Shown here: piece after piece, positions 40,669-48,841 of the stretch
Position numbering within the stretch: position 1 is the stretch's first letter
Layout: every line of letters begins with the position of its first letter
Assembly: GCA_944388165.1 (NCBI GenBank)
Contig: CALXHS010000109.1
Coordinates: forward strand, 1-48,841
DNA: 48,841 nt
From: an uncultured Gemmiger sp.
Lineage (GTDB): Bacteria > Bacillota > Clostridia > Oscillospirales > Ruminococcaceae
Reading direction: 5' to 3'
Notes under the pieces: model-generated
Told to the model about the DNA's origin: nothing
What the model saw: only the letters and a program-made list of their open reading frames with translations
Database searches by the model: none
Position numbers and translations under genes: made by a program

Positions 40669-41405
40669 TCTTCTTCCTCCCCGTCTTCGCTGTCCAGACG
40701 GCGGGCCAGTTCCTTGGGTTCCACCCAGGTCACGGCGGAATCCGGGCCCTTGCGGGCGATGAGGGCCTTGATGGGGATGCCCTGTTCGGTGAACATGCCT
40801 TCGTGCTCGGTGCGCAGGTTCCAGGCGGGTTCATCGGCGTGGAGGTCATAGGTCTGCCAGGTGATCTCAAAGCCCGCCGCCGGGAAGTAGCTCAGGCTGT
40901 CCCGGAACAGGTCGTCGTCATCGGTCTTGAACCAGATCTCCGCCCCCTCGTCCATGAGGGTGCGGTATTGCAGCAGCTGCCGGGGATGGGTCAGCCGGTG
41001 TTTGTGGCTGCTGGCGTTCTTGCTCCAGGGATTGCAGAAGTTGATGTAGATGCGGGCCACCCGGTCTTCGGGAGAGAAAGCCCCCGACATCCGCTCGATG
41101 TCCAGGGAGGCAATGAGCACGTTGTCCGGCGGCAGCTGCTTTTCCAGGTAGGCCTTTTCCACCTTGCGCTTGGCCAGGATCAGCACCTTGTCGGTGATGT
41201 CGATGCCCAGGAAGTTGCGGGTGGGATCGGAGGGGGCCAGCTGGGCCAGGAAACCGCCCTTGCCGCAGCCCAGTTCCAGGCAGAAGGGCTGTTCCGGGCG
41301 GGCAAACAGTTCCCGCCAGTGGCCCGCATGGGTCAGGGGCTCGTGAACGTGGAAATCACAGGCCAGCAGTTCGGGACGGGCATAGGGTTTGAAACGCATG
41401 CGCAT
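40665..41405 (-). CDS. trmB: tRNA (guanine-N7)-methyltransferase TrmB
   Basis: 246 residues. It methylates G46 of tRNA with S-adenosylmethionine. The SAM-binding motif is LELGCGKGGFLAQLA (about 43-57), followed by FLGIDITDKVLILAKRKVE and IASLDIERM. The substrate motif NFCNPWSKNASSHKHRLTHPRQL replaces the usual NFSDPWPKKRHxKRRLT, so the conserved Asp is Asn and the second Pro is Ser. WFKTDDDDLF matches the family's FKTDxxxLF. The start at 41405 follows AGAGG; an ATG two codons later is possible. It lies 30 nt downstream of the AlaX-like gene. The acidic C-terminus (DSEDGEEEE) overlaps the next gene. Confidence 0.93.
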   Translation of the reverse strand: MRMRFKPYARPELLACDFHVHEPLTHAGHWRELFARPEQPFCLELGCGKGGFLAQLAPSDPTRNFLGIDITDKVLILAKRKVEKAYLEKQLPPDNVLIASLDIERMSGAFSPEDRVARIYINFCNPWSKNASSHKHRLTHPRQLLQYRTLMDEGAEIWFKTDDDDLFRDSLSYFPAAGFEITWQTYDLHADEPAWNLRTEHEGMFTEQGIPIKALIARKGPDSAVTWVEPKELARRLDSEDGEEEE

Positions 41406-41435
41406 GATGTAAAAACCTCTTTCGTTGTTCTCTGT

Positions 41436-42605
41436 TCAGGACTGCCGCAGCAAAAATTGCCGCACAGCGTCAAAGTCTTGGGTAGCCAGGCTGCCCTGGC
41501 AGATCTCGCCCCGGCCGCCGCCCCGGCCGTCGAAGGCCGCATTGAGGGCCTGGGCCAGGTTGCGGGCTTCGCCCCCGGGCAGATGCAGCACATAAGTAAG
41601 ACCCCGCCCGCCGGGGGCCAGAACGGCGCAAAGGGCGCCGGTGCGCCCGGTCACGGCCAGGCAGAGGCGGCGCAGGGTGTCGCCGTCGGCTTCGGGGCAG
41701 AAGAACACCGCCGGGCGGCCGGGTTCGGCCCCTTCGGCCCAGGCGGTGCCCAGGGCCTGCTGCATGGCGGCCAGGCGGCTTTTCAGGGCTTCGGCGGATT
41801 CCGCGGCCCGGGACACCGCTTCTTTCAGCCGTCCCGGCCCGGCGCTGAGCAGCACCCCCGCGGCTTCGGCGTCCCGCCAGGTCTCGGCCACCGCCCGCTG
41901 GGCCCGCTGCCCGCAGGCCACCGCCAGACGCATGCCCCCCTTATAATGCTGGGCGCTCAGGATCTTGATGAGCCCCACCTGCCCGGTGGTGCGCAGATGG
42001 GTGCCGCAGCAGGCGCACAGGTCCGCGCCGCCGGCATCCGCCAGCCGCACCGGGCCGTCCAGTTCCTTCTTGCTGCGGTAGGTCAGTTCGGCCAGCTGGA
42101 CGGGGTCGGGATACCAGCAGCGCACCGGGGCGTCCGCCCGCACCAGCCGGTTGGCTTCGGCTTCCGCTTCGGCCAGCTGGGCGTCGGTGAGGGGGATGCT
42201 GGTGTCCATGCGCACCGCCGGGTCCCCGATGTGGAACCCCACATTCTCCGCCCCGAACAGCCGGTGCAGGGTGCCGCTGAGGATGTGTTCCCCGGTGTGC
42301 TGTTCCATGTGGTCCAGCCGGGGTTCCCAGTGGATCTCCCCTTCCACTTCGCTGTCCACGGTGAGGGGGGCGGCGGTGTGGTGCCAGATCACCCCGTCCT
42401 GCACGCTGGTGTGGGTCACCGCCGCGCCGCCCAGGGTGCCGGTGTCGGCGGGCTGGCCGCCCCCTTCGGGGTAGAAGGCGGTACGGTCCAGGGCCACGCG
42501 CCAGTTCTCCCCTTCCGGTTCACAGGCCAGAACCCGGGCGGAAAACCGGCGCAGGAAGGCGTCATCCTCATACAATTTCACGGTCGGCTGCAAAGGTGGT
42601 CCCAT
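41436..42605 (-). CDS. AlaX-like alanyl-tRNA editing protein with DHHA1 domain
   Basis: 389 residues. An N-terminal glycine-rich barrel with FYPEGGGQPADTG (about 44-56) resembles the domain next to the AlaRS editing site. The editing zinc site is HxxxH at His103/His107 (HTGEH) and CxxxH at Cys199/His203. A helical region precedes a C-terminal DHHA1 domain ending in FDGRGGGRGEICQGSL. This is the long AlaX type, which removes Ser (or Gly) wrongly attached to tRNA-Ala. The aminoacylation domain of AlaRS is absent, as expected for the freestanding form. The start at 42605 has AAAGG very close to it; GTG at 42581 cannot be excluded. It begins a unit with trmB and the CmpB-type gene. Confidence 0.92.
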   Translation of the reverse strand: MGPPLQPTVKLYEDDAFLRRFSARVLACEPEGENWRVALDRTAFYPEGGGQPADTGTLGGAAVTHTSVQDGVIWHHTAAPLTVDSEVEGEIHWEPRLDHMEQHTGEHILSGTLHRLFGAENVGFHIGDPAVRMDTSIPLTDAQLAEAEAEANRLVRADAPVRCWYPDPVQLAELTYRSKKELDGPVRLADAGGADLCACCGTHLRTTGQVGLIKILSAQHYKGGMRLAVACGQRAQRAVAETWRDAEAAGVLLSAGPGRLKEAVSRAAESAEALKSRLAAMQQALGTAWAEGAEPGRPAVFFCPEADGDTLRRLCLAVTGRTGALCAVLAPGGRGLTYVLHLPGGEARNLAQALNAAFDGRGGGRGEICQGSLATQDFDAVRQFLLRQS

Positions 42606-42668
42606 CCTTTCGGTGCAGCCCGGACAAGCCGGGCGTCATATGGCACTTATTATATCATAAAACCGGGG

Positions 42669-42697
42669 TAGAAAAAAACAGGCAAATCCGGTATAAT
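42669..42697 (+). promoter_or_regulatory. Promoter for the solute-binding-like lipoprotein
   Basis: -35-like TAGAAA (42669-42674), 17 nt, perfect -10 TATAAT (42692-42697). It lies in the divergent gap with the AlaX-like gene. Confidence 0.7.
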
Positions 42698-42742
42698 GGT
42701 GGATATATATGTTCCAACCTGATTTTTTAGGAGAATCAACCT

Positions 42743-44125
42743 ATGAAACGTATCCTCTGTTCGGTGCTGGCCCTGGGTCTGCTGGCGGGCTGCGCGTCCG
42801 GCGGCAGTTCCAGCCAGGCCGCCGCCACTGCCGAGAGTGCCGCCGCCCCCACCGCGGCGCCCCAGCAGCTGACCGTCTATTATGAGGCCGGCGCTTCCAC
42901 CGCCGCAGCCACCGCCCTGCGCCTCTACGCCGACGCCCAGGGGGTGGAACTGGTGGAGCTGGATTCTTCCGCCGATCCCAGCCAGGCCGACCTGGCAGTG
43001 CTGAACGCCGCCCCCGCCGGGGATGACGATGCCTGGCTGAACATGGGCACCGACAACCTGCTTTCCACCGCGGCCATCCGCGCCGGGGTGGATGCCGAGA
43101 CCGCCGTCACCGCCGTGACCGCCCTGCCCCTGGGCAAGACGCTGTACGGCTACTGGGCGGACAGCCGCACCCTGGGCGCCCTGTTCCAGACCGAGGACAC
43201 CGCCGCCCTCACCGACGATTTGACCGCCGCCAGCTGGGAGGAATGGAGCACCCTGGCCGAGACGGTGACCCAGTGGCTGGCGGAACCCGCCGAGACCACC
43301 GTGACCCTGAACGGTACCGAATACGTTCTGGCTGCCGAAAAGCCGGAGGCCGCCGCCAACCTGAAAGCCGTGTTCACCCTGCCCCTGAGCTATGCTTTCC
43401 CCTCTCTGGCAGGCGCCGCCTACACCGGCGTACTGCTGGCTGCCGGGGACGAGCGCACCGAGGACACCCTGACCGGCCCGCTGAACGGGCTGTACAGCGC
43501 CCTGACCCTGGAACTGCTGAACCGGGACAGCTCCGGCCTTCCCAGCCAGAGCGAGGCAGCCGCCGCCCTTCAGGCGGGGGAAGCCCTGTTCTACCGGGGG
43601 ACCATGGCCGATCTGCTGGTGCACACCGACACCGACCTGCAGGACCATCTGGTCTGCCTGCCGCTGAAATGCGACTTTGTGGAAAGCGACGTGGCTTCCT
43701 CCTCCGAATACAACCTCACCGGCCTGATGAACTATCCCATTCTGGCCACCTCCGCCTGGATGGCCATTCCCGCCGGTGCCGACGAGGAAGGGGTGCGGGC
43801 TGCCGCCGCGGCCATCCTGTGGCTGTACACCAGCGAACCCGGGGAGGAGACCCTCACCGAGACCCTGGGCCTGATCACCCCCTGGGGCACCGCCGCCAAC
43901 GACTCCGCCGCCTGCCAGATGCAGATCGACCAGGTAGGCGCGGGCATCCTGCCCGAAGTGACCCTGACCCCCGCCCAGCAGCAGGCTGTGGCCGTGGCCG
44001 GGGTGAACCTGGGCTTTGACGAGAACGGCAGCCCCCGCACCGAGTTTGCCCGGTCCGACCGGGACACCTGGCGGGACGCGGTGATCGCCGCGCTGGCCTC
44101 CGCCGCCGAGGAAAGCGACGAGTGA
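42743..44125 (+). CDS. Lipoprotein resembling an extracellular solute-binding protein
   Basis: 460 residues. Signal peptide 1-16 with lipobox LAGC (Cys17), then a Ser/Ala linker to about 40. The rest (LTVYYEAGASTAAATALRLYADAQGVELVELDSSADPSQADLAVLNA...) fits a two-lobe family 1 solute-binding fold. The alternating beta/alpha start, the mid-protein GEALFYRGTMADLL and a late SAWMAIPAGADEEGVRAAAAAILWLYTSE (the usual AIPKGSKNKEAA-type segment) are typical. No permease or ATPase gene is adjacent, so it is an orphan; the ligand is unknown. Composition is strikingly rich in Ala, Thr, Glu and Asp, giving an acidic protein. The start at 42743 follows TTAGGAGA. The next gene is 165 nt downstream with its own promoter. 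Confidence 0.82.
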   Translation: MKRILCSVLALGLLAGCASGGSSSQAAATAESAAAPTAAPQQLTVYYEAGASTAAATALRLYADAQGVELVELDSSADPSQADLAVLNAAPAGDDDAWLNMGTDNLLSTAAIRAGVDAETAVTAVTALPLGKTLYGYWADSRTLGALFQTEDTAALTDDLTAASWEEWSTLAETVTQWLAEPAETTVTLNGTEYVLAAEKPEAAANLKAVFTLPLSYAFPSLAGAAYTGVLLAAGDERTEDTLTGPLNGLYSALTLELLNRDSSGLPSQSEAAAALQAGEALFYRGTMADLLVHTDTDLQDHLVCLPLKCDFVESDVASSSEYNLTGLMNYPILATSAWMAIPAGADEEGVRAAAAAILWLYTSEPGEETLTETLGLITPWGTAANDSAACQMQIDQVGAGILPEVTLTPAQQQAVAVAGVNLGFDENGSPRTEFARSDRDTWRDAVIAALASAAEESDE

Positions 44126-44158
44126 GCCCATTGGGCAAACAAGCCAACTTTTCACAAC

Positions 44159-44180
44159 TGTACAACGAATTCTTTGTACA
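44159..44180 (+). promoter_or_regulatory. Palindromic operator-like site TGTACAA-N8-TTGTACA
   Basis: Perfect 7-nt inverted arms with an 8-nt AT-containing centre, ending 10 nt before the putative -35 of the degenerate GGDEF gene. The geometry fits a dimeric regulator binding site. The regulator is unknown. Confidence 0.5.
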
Positions 44181-44189
44181 AGGCGGCTG

Positions 44190-44218
44190 GTGAAAGATTG
44201 AACACTTTGTGATAAAAT
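44190..44218 (+). promoter_or_regulatory. Candidate promoter for the degenerate GGDEF gene
   Basis: -35-like GTGAAA (44190-44195), 17 nt, -10 TAAAAT (44213-44218) preceded by TGA (extended). Confidence 0.55.
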
Positions 44219-44290
44219 ATAAAACACTGATAGAGTTGCCCGCTGTGCGGGCCGGAGATATGAACGCTGGAGCGAAGGAGTGGCAGCAGC

Positions 44291-45088
44291 ATGGAGTATA
44301 CCCGTTCGCAGTTGACCAACCAGATGGATTATTTGCGCCGCCTGTTTGATGAGGTGTTTGTGGTGGATGCGGCCACCAGCCGCCGCCTGGACACCGATGC
44401 CATGCAGCCGACGGACACCGTGGAGAATGTGCCTGACCTGGACGAGCGCGGCCGCGCCTGGCGCCCGCTGTACGGCGAGGACAGCGCCTCAATGGCTCAG
44501 TATTGGAGCATTTCGGTGGACCACCGTCCCTGTGTGCTGGTGGCGGTATACCGCATGCCTTCCCAGATGAACGGCGGCCCCCGGGAAGCAGCGGCCCTTT
44601 CCCGCATGCTGAACCAGTGCCGCACCGAAATGTGCCGGGACTATGTCACCGGCGTGTACAACCGTTTCTTCCTGGACGCGGAATTCCGGGACCGGGTGGC
44701 CAAAGCCGCCGCGGCGGGCGAGCGTGTGAGCGCCGCCCTGGTGCGGGTGAATGAATACGCCCGGCTGTGCCGCACCGAGAGCGTGGCCGCCGCCGACCGC
44801 TGCCTGACCACCGCCGCCGGCATCCTGAGCCTGGCTGTGGGTCCGGAGCAGGAAAATACACCGCTGATCCGCTTGGAAGACGGCGTGTTCCTGGTGGTGG
44901 GCATCGGTACCGACGCCCAGACCCTGGAGCATCAGCTGCGGGAAGCCCTGGATTCCGCCCGCCGCACCTTCTCCATCACCCTGGCCCGCCGGGGCGAATT
45001 CACCGCCAAGGTCTCTTCCGCCGACTGGGCCGAGACCGGCAGCTGGGACTGGATGCTCAGCCTGGCCGAACAGCGGTTGGGTTCCTGA
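44291..45088 (+). CDS. Degenerate GGDEF-domain protein
   Basis: 265 residues, no membrane segment. Residues 1-95 form an unassigned N-terminal domain, with FDEVFVVD and YWSISVDHRPCVLVAVYRMP suggesting a PAS- or GAF-like sensor. Residues 115-265 follow the GGDEF fold: CRDYVTGVYNRFFLDAEFRDRV matches the family's D-x-LTGLYNRR-F start. The active-site loop reads RLEDGVFLVV (194-203) in place of R-x-GGDEF-x-V, and the DxDxFK metal and substrate motif is replaced by VRVNEYARL. It should not make cyclic di-GMP; it may bind a nucleotide or act as a sensor. The start at 44291 follows GCGAAGGAG. Its transcript ends at the hairpin of 45105-45170. Confidence 0.82.
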   Translation: MEYTRSQLTNQMDYLRRLFDEVFVVDAATSRRLDTDAMQPTDTVENVPDLDERGRAWRPLYGEDSASMAQYWSISVDHRPCVLVAVYRMPSQMNGGPREAAALSRMLNQCRTEMCRDYVTGVYNRFFLDAEFRDRVAKAAAAGERVSAALVRVNEYARLCRTESVAAADRCLTTAAGILSLAVGPEQENTPLIRLEDGVFLVVGIGTDAQTLEHQLREALDSARRTFSITLARRGEFTAKVSSADWAETGSWDWMLSLAEQRLGS

Positions 45089-45104
45089 CCGATTTTGTAT
45101 AACA

Positions 45105-45170
45105 AGCCCCCTGTGTACACATACTGACTGTGCCGCAACACACGGTCAATGATGTACGCAGGGGGTTTTC
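45105..45170 (+). promoter_or_regulatory. Long hairpin: terminator of the GGDEF-like gene that also covers the RBS of the next gene
   Basis: Thirteen-bp stem (45107-45119 with 45153-45165, one G-U pair) with an inner TGACTGTG/CACACGGTCA stem, then TTTTCC. The right arm includes AGGGGG, the only ribosome binding site for the gene starting at 45176. Confidence 0.7.
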
Positions 45171-45175
45171 CGTTT

Positions 45176-45640
45176 ATGCAGGACAAAGAATGCAAACAGA
45201 CCGAACAGATGCAGAACGACAACGAAAGCATGCTGCAGGAGGTGGTACAGAACACCGAAATGGGCAAAAACACGCTGGAGGAACTCATGGGGCTGACCCA
45301 TGACCAGGCGCTGAAAGCCGAGATGCTGCGCCAGCGCAATGAATACCGCCGGATGAATCAGCAGGCCCACACCGCCCTGGATGCCATCGGCCGCCCGGCC
45401 AAGGGCCAGAGCGCCGCCGCCCGCATGAGCGTGAGCATGGGCATCCGCACCCGGACCATGCTGGACAAATCCACCCGCAACCTGGCCACCATGCTGGCCG
45501 AGGGCAGCAGCCAGGGCGTGCTGGACTGCAAGCGGGCGGAAAGCGATTATCCCCAGGCTTCCCCCGGAGCCCACAAGCTGATGCGGGAGCTGTGCGACTT
45601 CCAGACCAAGGCCGAAGAAACCTGGCGGGAATTTATCTGA
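45176..45640 (+). CDS. Small helical protein of unknown function
   Basis: 154 residues, start at 45176 (MQDKECKQTEQMQND), 10 nt after AGGGGG, which sits in the hairpin described separately. An in-frame ATG at 45149 lies inside that hairpin and has no site. The protein is predicted to be nearly all helical, rich in Met, Gln, Glu and Lys. Segments include EVVQNTEMGKNTLEELMGLTHDQALKAEML (about 21-50) and RMSVSMGIRTRTMLDKSTRNLATML (83-107), then a helix ending QTKAEETWREFI. There is no signal peptide, membrane segment or known motif. I do not recognise the family. It follows the degenerate GGDEF gene in the same direction, so both may be read from one promoter. Confidence 0.75.
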   Translation: MQDKECKQTEQMQNDNESMLQEVVQNTEMGKNTLEELMGLTHDQALKAEMLRQRNEYRRMNQQAHTALDAIGRPAKGQSAAARMSVSMGIRTRTMLDKSTRNLATMLAEGSSQGVLDCKRAESDYPQASPGAHKLMRELCDFQTKAEETWREFI

Positions 45641-45645
45641 ACAGC

Positions 45646-45692
45646 AAGACCCCGGCCCCGGGAAGCAGTTCCCGGGGCCGAGGTCATTTTGT
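45646..45692. terminator. Terminator between the small helical gene and the GH3 gene
   Basis: Seventeen-nt arms (45648-45664 with 45669-45685), 4-nt loop, then ATTTTGTTTTG on the plus strand. The minus-strand tract is weak, but the hairpin lies just after the GH3 stop codon. Confidence 0.82.
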
Positions 45693-45712
45693 TTTGACAG
45701 TGTTTGTCAGGC

Positions 45713-47989
45713 TCAGGTGCGCTCGGTCTTGGGAGGCACCGCGCCGCGCAGAGCGGCCAGCAGGCCGGGCATGGCCGCGGCAGCCTGGGCGCCGCCGAAG
45801 GCGACCATGGCCCGCAGGGGCATACCGTCCATCATCTGCATACCGGCTTCGGCGCTAACGGCGTCGCCGCCGTTTTCGCCCATCTGGCTGCTGAAGCTGG
45901 CCATCACCGACCGCACGATGGGAGCGGTGCGGTCATCCCGCAGCAGGTCTCCGATGGGGGTGTTCTCGTCCACCGTCAGGGGACGGCGGCGGGCAGTGGT
46001 GTAATGCAGGGGCAGCACAGTGGGGATGTTGCGGCTGGAATGGCCCAGCAGCACCTTGTATTCCCCGGGTTCGGCGAACCAGTCTCCCAGTTCTTCGTCG
46101 AAATAGCACAGGTCCCGGTCGGTGACGGTGAAGGTGACGGTGGTCTCCTCCCCAGGCTGCAGGGCCACCTTGGCAAAGTGGCGCAGTTCCTTGGGCGGGC
46201 GGGGCACCGCGTTTTCCGGCGGGGCGATGTACAGCTGCACTACCTCCCGGCCGAAGCGGGCGCCGGAGTTGCGCACCGTCACGGTCACATCCACGCTGCC
46301 GCCGTCGGTGAGCTCGCCGGCCGAAAGGGACGCCGACTTGTAGACGAAACCGGTGTAGGAAAGGCCATGGCCGAAGGGCCAGCGCACCGGCATCTTGCGG
46401 GCATCGTACCAGCGGTAGCCCACGAACACGCCTTCCCGGTAATAGGCGGTGCGGCCGTCGCCGGGATAGTCCAGATAGCAGGGGGTATCTTCCAGCCGCA
46501 GGGGCCAGGTCTCGGGCAGGCGGCCGCAGGGGTCCGCCTCGCCGTACAGCAGAGCGTCTGTGGCGCGGCCCACGCCCTCGCCTCCCAGGTACATGCACAG
46601 GATGGCGGAAACTTCCTCCGCCCAGGGACATTCCACCGGGCTGCCGGTGTGCAGCACCACCACGGTGTTCTTCTGTACCGCCGCCACCCGGGCGATGAGG
46701 TTGTTCTGGGCATCGGGCAGGTGCATATGACGGCGGTCGAAGCCTTCACTCTCGAAGCTCTCGGGAAGGCCCGCGAAGATGACGGCAGCATCGGCGTGTT
46801 CGGCGGCCTCCACTGCCCGCAGGAACTCGGTCTCCTCCCGCTGGTCACGGTCGGCGGGGAAGCCTTCCACATACTCCACCGCACGGCCACGGGCACGGGC
46901 CGCATCCAGAGCGCTTTCCACCTTGTAGGAATTCACATGGCTGGAACCGCCGCCCTGGTAGCGGGGCGCGGCGGCAAACCCGCCGATATAGACCACCTTC
47001 TGGTCCTGCTTCAGGGGCAGAGAACCCCGGTTCTGCAGCAGCACCGCGCAGTCCGCCGCCAGAGAGGCTGCCAGGGCATGGTCGCCGGGCAGGTCCAGTT
47101 CGGCCCCCACGGCAGCCCCCGCCAGGTCGGCGTGGCGCAGCACGATGTTCAGAATACGGGCCACGGCCTTGTCCAGCACCTTCTCATCCAGGGTACCGGC
47201 CCGCACCGCCGCCACGATCTTCTGGTCGTTGACGCCGCCGCAGCCGGGCATTTCCAGTTCCAGACCGGCTTCCAGGCCCCGCACGCGGTCGGCCACGGCG
47301 CCCCAGTCGGACATGACAAAGCCTTCAAAGCCCCATTCGCCCCGCAGAATGTCGGTGAGGAGCATCTTGTTCTCGCTGGCATAGGTGCCGTTGATGCGGT
47401 TGTAGCTGCACATCACCGTCCAGGGGGCGGCCCGGCGCACCGCCGTTTCGAAGGCGGGCAGATAAATTTCCCGCAGGGTGCGCTCGCTCATGTTGGAGGA
47501 GCTGCTCATACGGCGGTATTCCTGGCTGTTGGCGGCAAAATGCTTGATGCTGGTGCCCACCCCCTGGCTCTGCACACCTTCGATGTAGGCGGCGGCCAGT
47601 TCCCCGGCCAGGCAGGGGTCTTCGGAATAATACTCGAAGTTGCGGCCGCACAGAGGGCTGCGCTTGATGTTCACCGCAGGCCCCAGCACCACACCCACGC
47701 CCACGGCCCGGGCTTCGGCGCCGATGGCCTCGCCTTCCCGACGGAGCAGCGCGGGGTCAAAGCTGGCGGCTGCCGCACATCCCGCCGGGAAGCAGACGGC
47801 AGTGATGCTGTCGTTGACGCTGCCGCCGTCTTTCTGGGTGCGCAGACCGTGGGGACCGTCGGACACCATCATGGCCGGCACGCCCAGGCGGCCCACCGCC
47901 TTGGTGTTCCAGAAATCCGCACCGGAGCACAGCCCGGCCTTTTCTTCCAGCGTCATCTGGGCCAGAAGTTCGGAAATTGCAGGTTGCAT
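45713..47989 (-). CDS. Glycoside hydrolase family 3, beta-glucosidase type
   Basis: 758 residues. It releases terminal beta-linked sugars from oligosaccharides. The N-terminal barrel domain (1-about 290) has VSDGPHGLR, the substrate-binding KHFAANSQEYRR (Lys-His) and the nucleophile Asp in FVMSDWGAV (near 226). The second alpha/beta domain (about 320-545) carries the variable acid/base region and ends in LPETWP; then WPFGHGLSYTGF leads to a fibronectin III-like domain (about 585-665). The last about 80 residues (PIGDLLRDD...QMGENGGD) are a C-terminal extension. No PA14 insert and no signal peptide, so it is intracellular. The start at 47989 (MQPAISELLAQ) follows AAGGAGG. Beta-glucosidase is the likeliest activity; xylosidase is possible. 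Confidence 0.94.
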   Translation of the reverse strand: MQPAISELLAQMTLEEKAGLCSGADFWNTKAVGRLGVPAMMVSDGPHGLRTQKDGGSVNDSITAVCFPAGCAAAASFDPALLRREGEAIGAEARAVGVGVVLGPAVNIKRSPLCGRNFEYYSEDPCLAGELAAAYIEGVQSQGVGTSIKHFAANSQEYRRMSSSSNMSERTLREIYLPAFETAVRRAAPWTVMCSYNRINGTYASENKMLLTDILRGEWGFEGFVMSDWGAVADRVRGLEAGLELEMPGCGGVNDQKIVAAVRAGTLDEKVLDKAVARILNIVLRHADLAGAAVGAELDLPGDHALAASLAADCAVLLQNRGSLPLKQDQKVVYIGGFAAAPRYQGGGSSHVNSYKVESALDAARARGRAVEYVEGFPADRDQREETEFLRAVEAAEHADAAVIFAGLPESFESEGFDRRHMHLPDAQNNLIARVAAVQKNTVVVLHTGSPVECPWAEEVSAILCMYLGGEGVGRATDALLYGEADPCGRLPETWPLRLEDTPCYLDYPGDGRTAYYREGVFVGYRWYDARKMPVRWPFGHGLSYTGFVYKSASLSAGELTDGGSVDVTVTVRNSGARFGREVVQLYIAPPENAVPRPPKELRHFAKVALQPGEETTVTFTVTDRDLCYFDEELGDWFAEPGEYKVLLGHSSRNIPTVLPLHYTTARRRPLTVDENTPIGDLLRDDRTAPIVRSVMASFSSQMGENGGDAVSAEAGMQMMDGMPLRAMVAFGGAQAAAAMPGLLAALRGAVPPKTERT

Positions 47990-47991
47990 AG

Positions 47992-48841
<850 letters not shown>

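Overview
The window is about 49 kb of GC-rich chromosomal DNA from an anaerobic Firmicute. The best fit is a gut Clostridia lineage of the Ruminococcaceae/Oscillospiraceae type, resembling Gemmiger, Subdoligranulum or Faecalibacterium. This placement is an inference from several signs: a stage II sporulation phosphatase gene (spoIIE), a bacterial V/A-type ATPase operon, a CIRCE heat-shock operator, AGGAGG-type ribosome binding sites, consensus sigma-A promoters, and gut-type glycan enzymes. I saw no phage, insertion sequence, CRISPR array, rRNA or tRNA. The region reads as core chromosome with many short transcription units, most of them flanked by recognisable promoters and intrinsic terminators.

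Layout. 1-5.7 kb: 3' truncated gap (minus), an unrecognised 207-residue protein, a zinc-ribbon/Sel1-repeat protein and spoIIE. 5.9-13.2 kb: an EF-G paralogue, thioredoxin reductase, a cell-wall amidase, a diguanylate cyclase with an NTF2-like sensor, and enolase. 13.3-17 kb: a sigma-70 region 2 protein without region 4, an O-antigen-ligase-like membrane protein and an MFS transporter. 17-23 kb: a divergent histidyl-tRNA synthetase, a DUF4349 lipoprotein, a MATE transporter and aspS. 23.2-31.9 kb: a nine-gene V-type ATPase operon on the minus strand, with its own strong promoter and a 260-nt structured leader. 32.4-36 kb: type I pullulanase and citrate synthase. 36-39.7 kb: nucleotide-sugar dehydrogenase, a second MATE pump behind a terminator-containing leader, and CIRCE-controlled Hsp20. 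39.7-42.6 kb: a minus-strand unit of an AlaX-like editing protein, trmB and a CmpB-type membrane protein. 42.7-45.6 kb: an orphan solute-binding-like lipoprotein, a degenerate GGDEF protein and a small helical protein behind an RBS-sequestering hairpin. 45.7-48.8 kb: a GH3 beta-glucosidase and the 5' part of gdhA.

How the genes fit together. gap, eno, pulA, the GH3 enzyme, citrate synthase and gdhA describe a glycan-fermenting metabolism that feeds glycolysis and makes glutamate. The V-ATPase supplies or spends ion-motive force. The remaining genes cover translation and tRNA quality control (aspS, a HisRS, an AlaX-like protein, TrmB, the EF-G paralogue), envelope functions and second-messenger signalling.

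The items most worth a second look are the MATE leader (a candidate guanidine-IV/mepA-type riboswitch), the V-ATPase leader and its single-hairpin, signal-bearing proteolipid, the sigma region-2-only protein, the divergent HisRS, the degenerate GGDEF protein with its palindromic upstream site and the neighbouring hairpin, and a structured intergenic repeat present twice. I did not find a large, clearly new multi-gene system.
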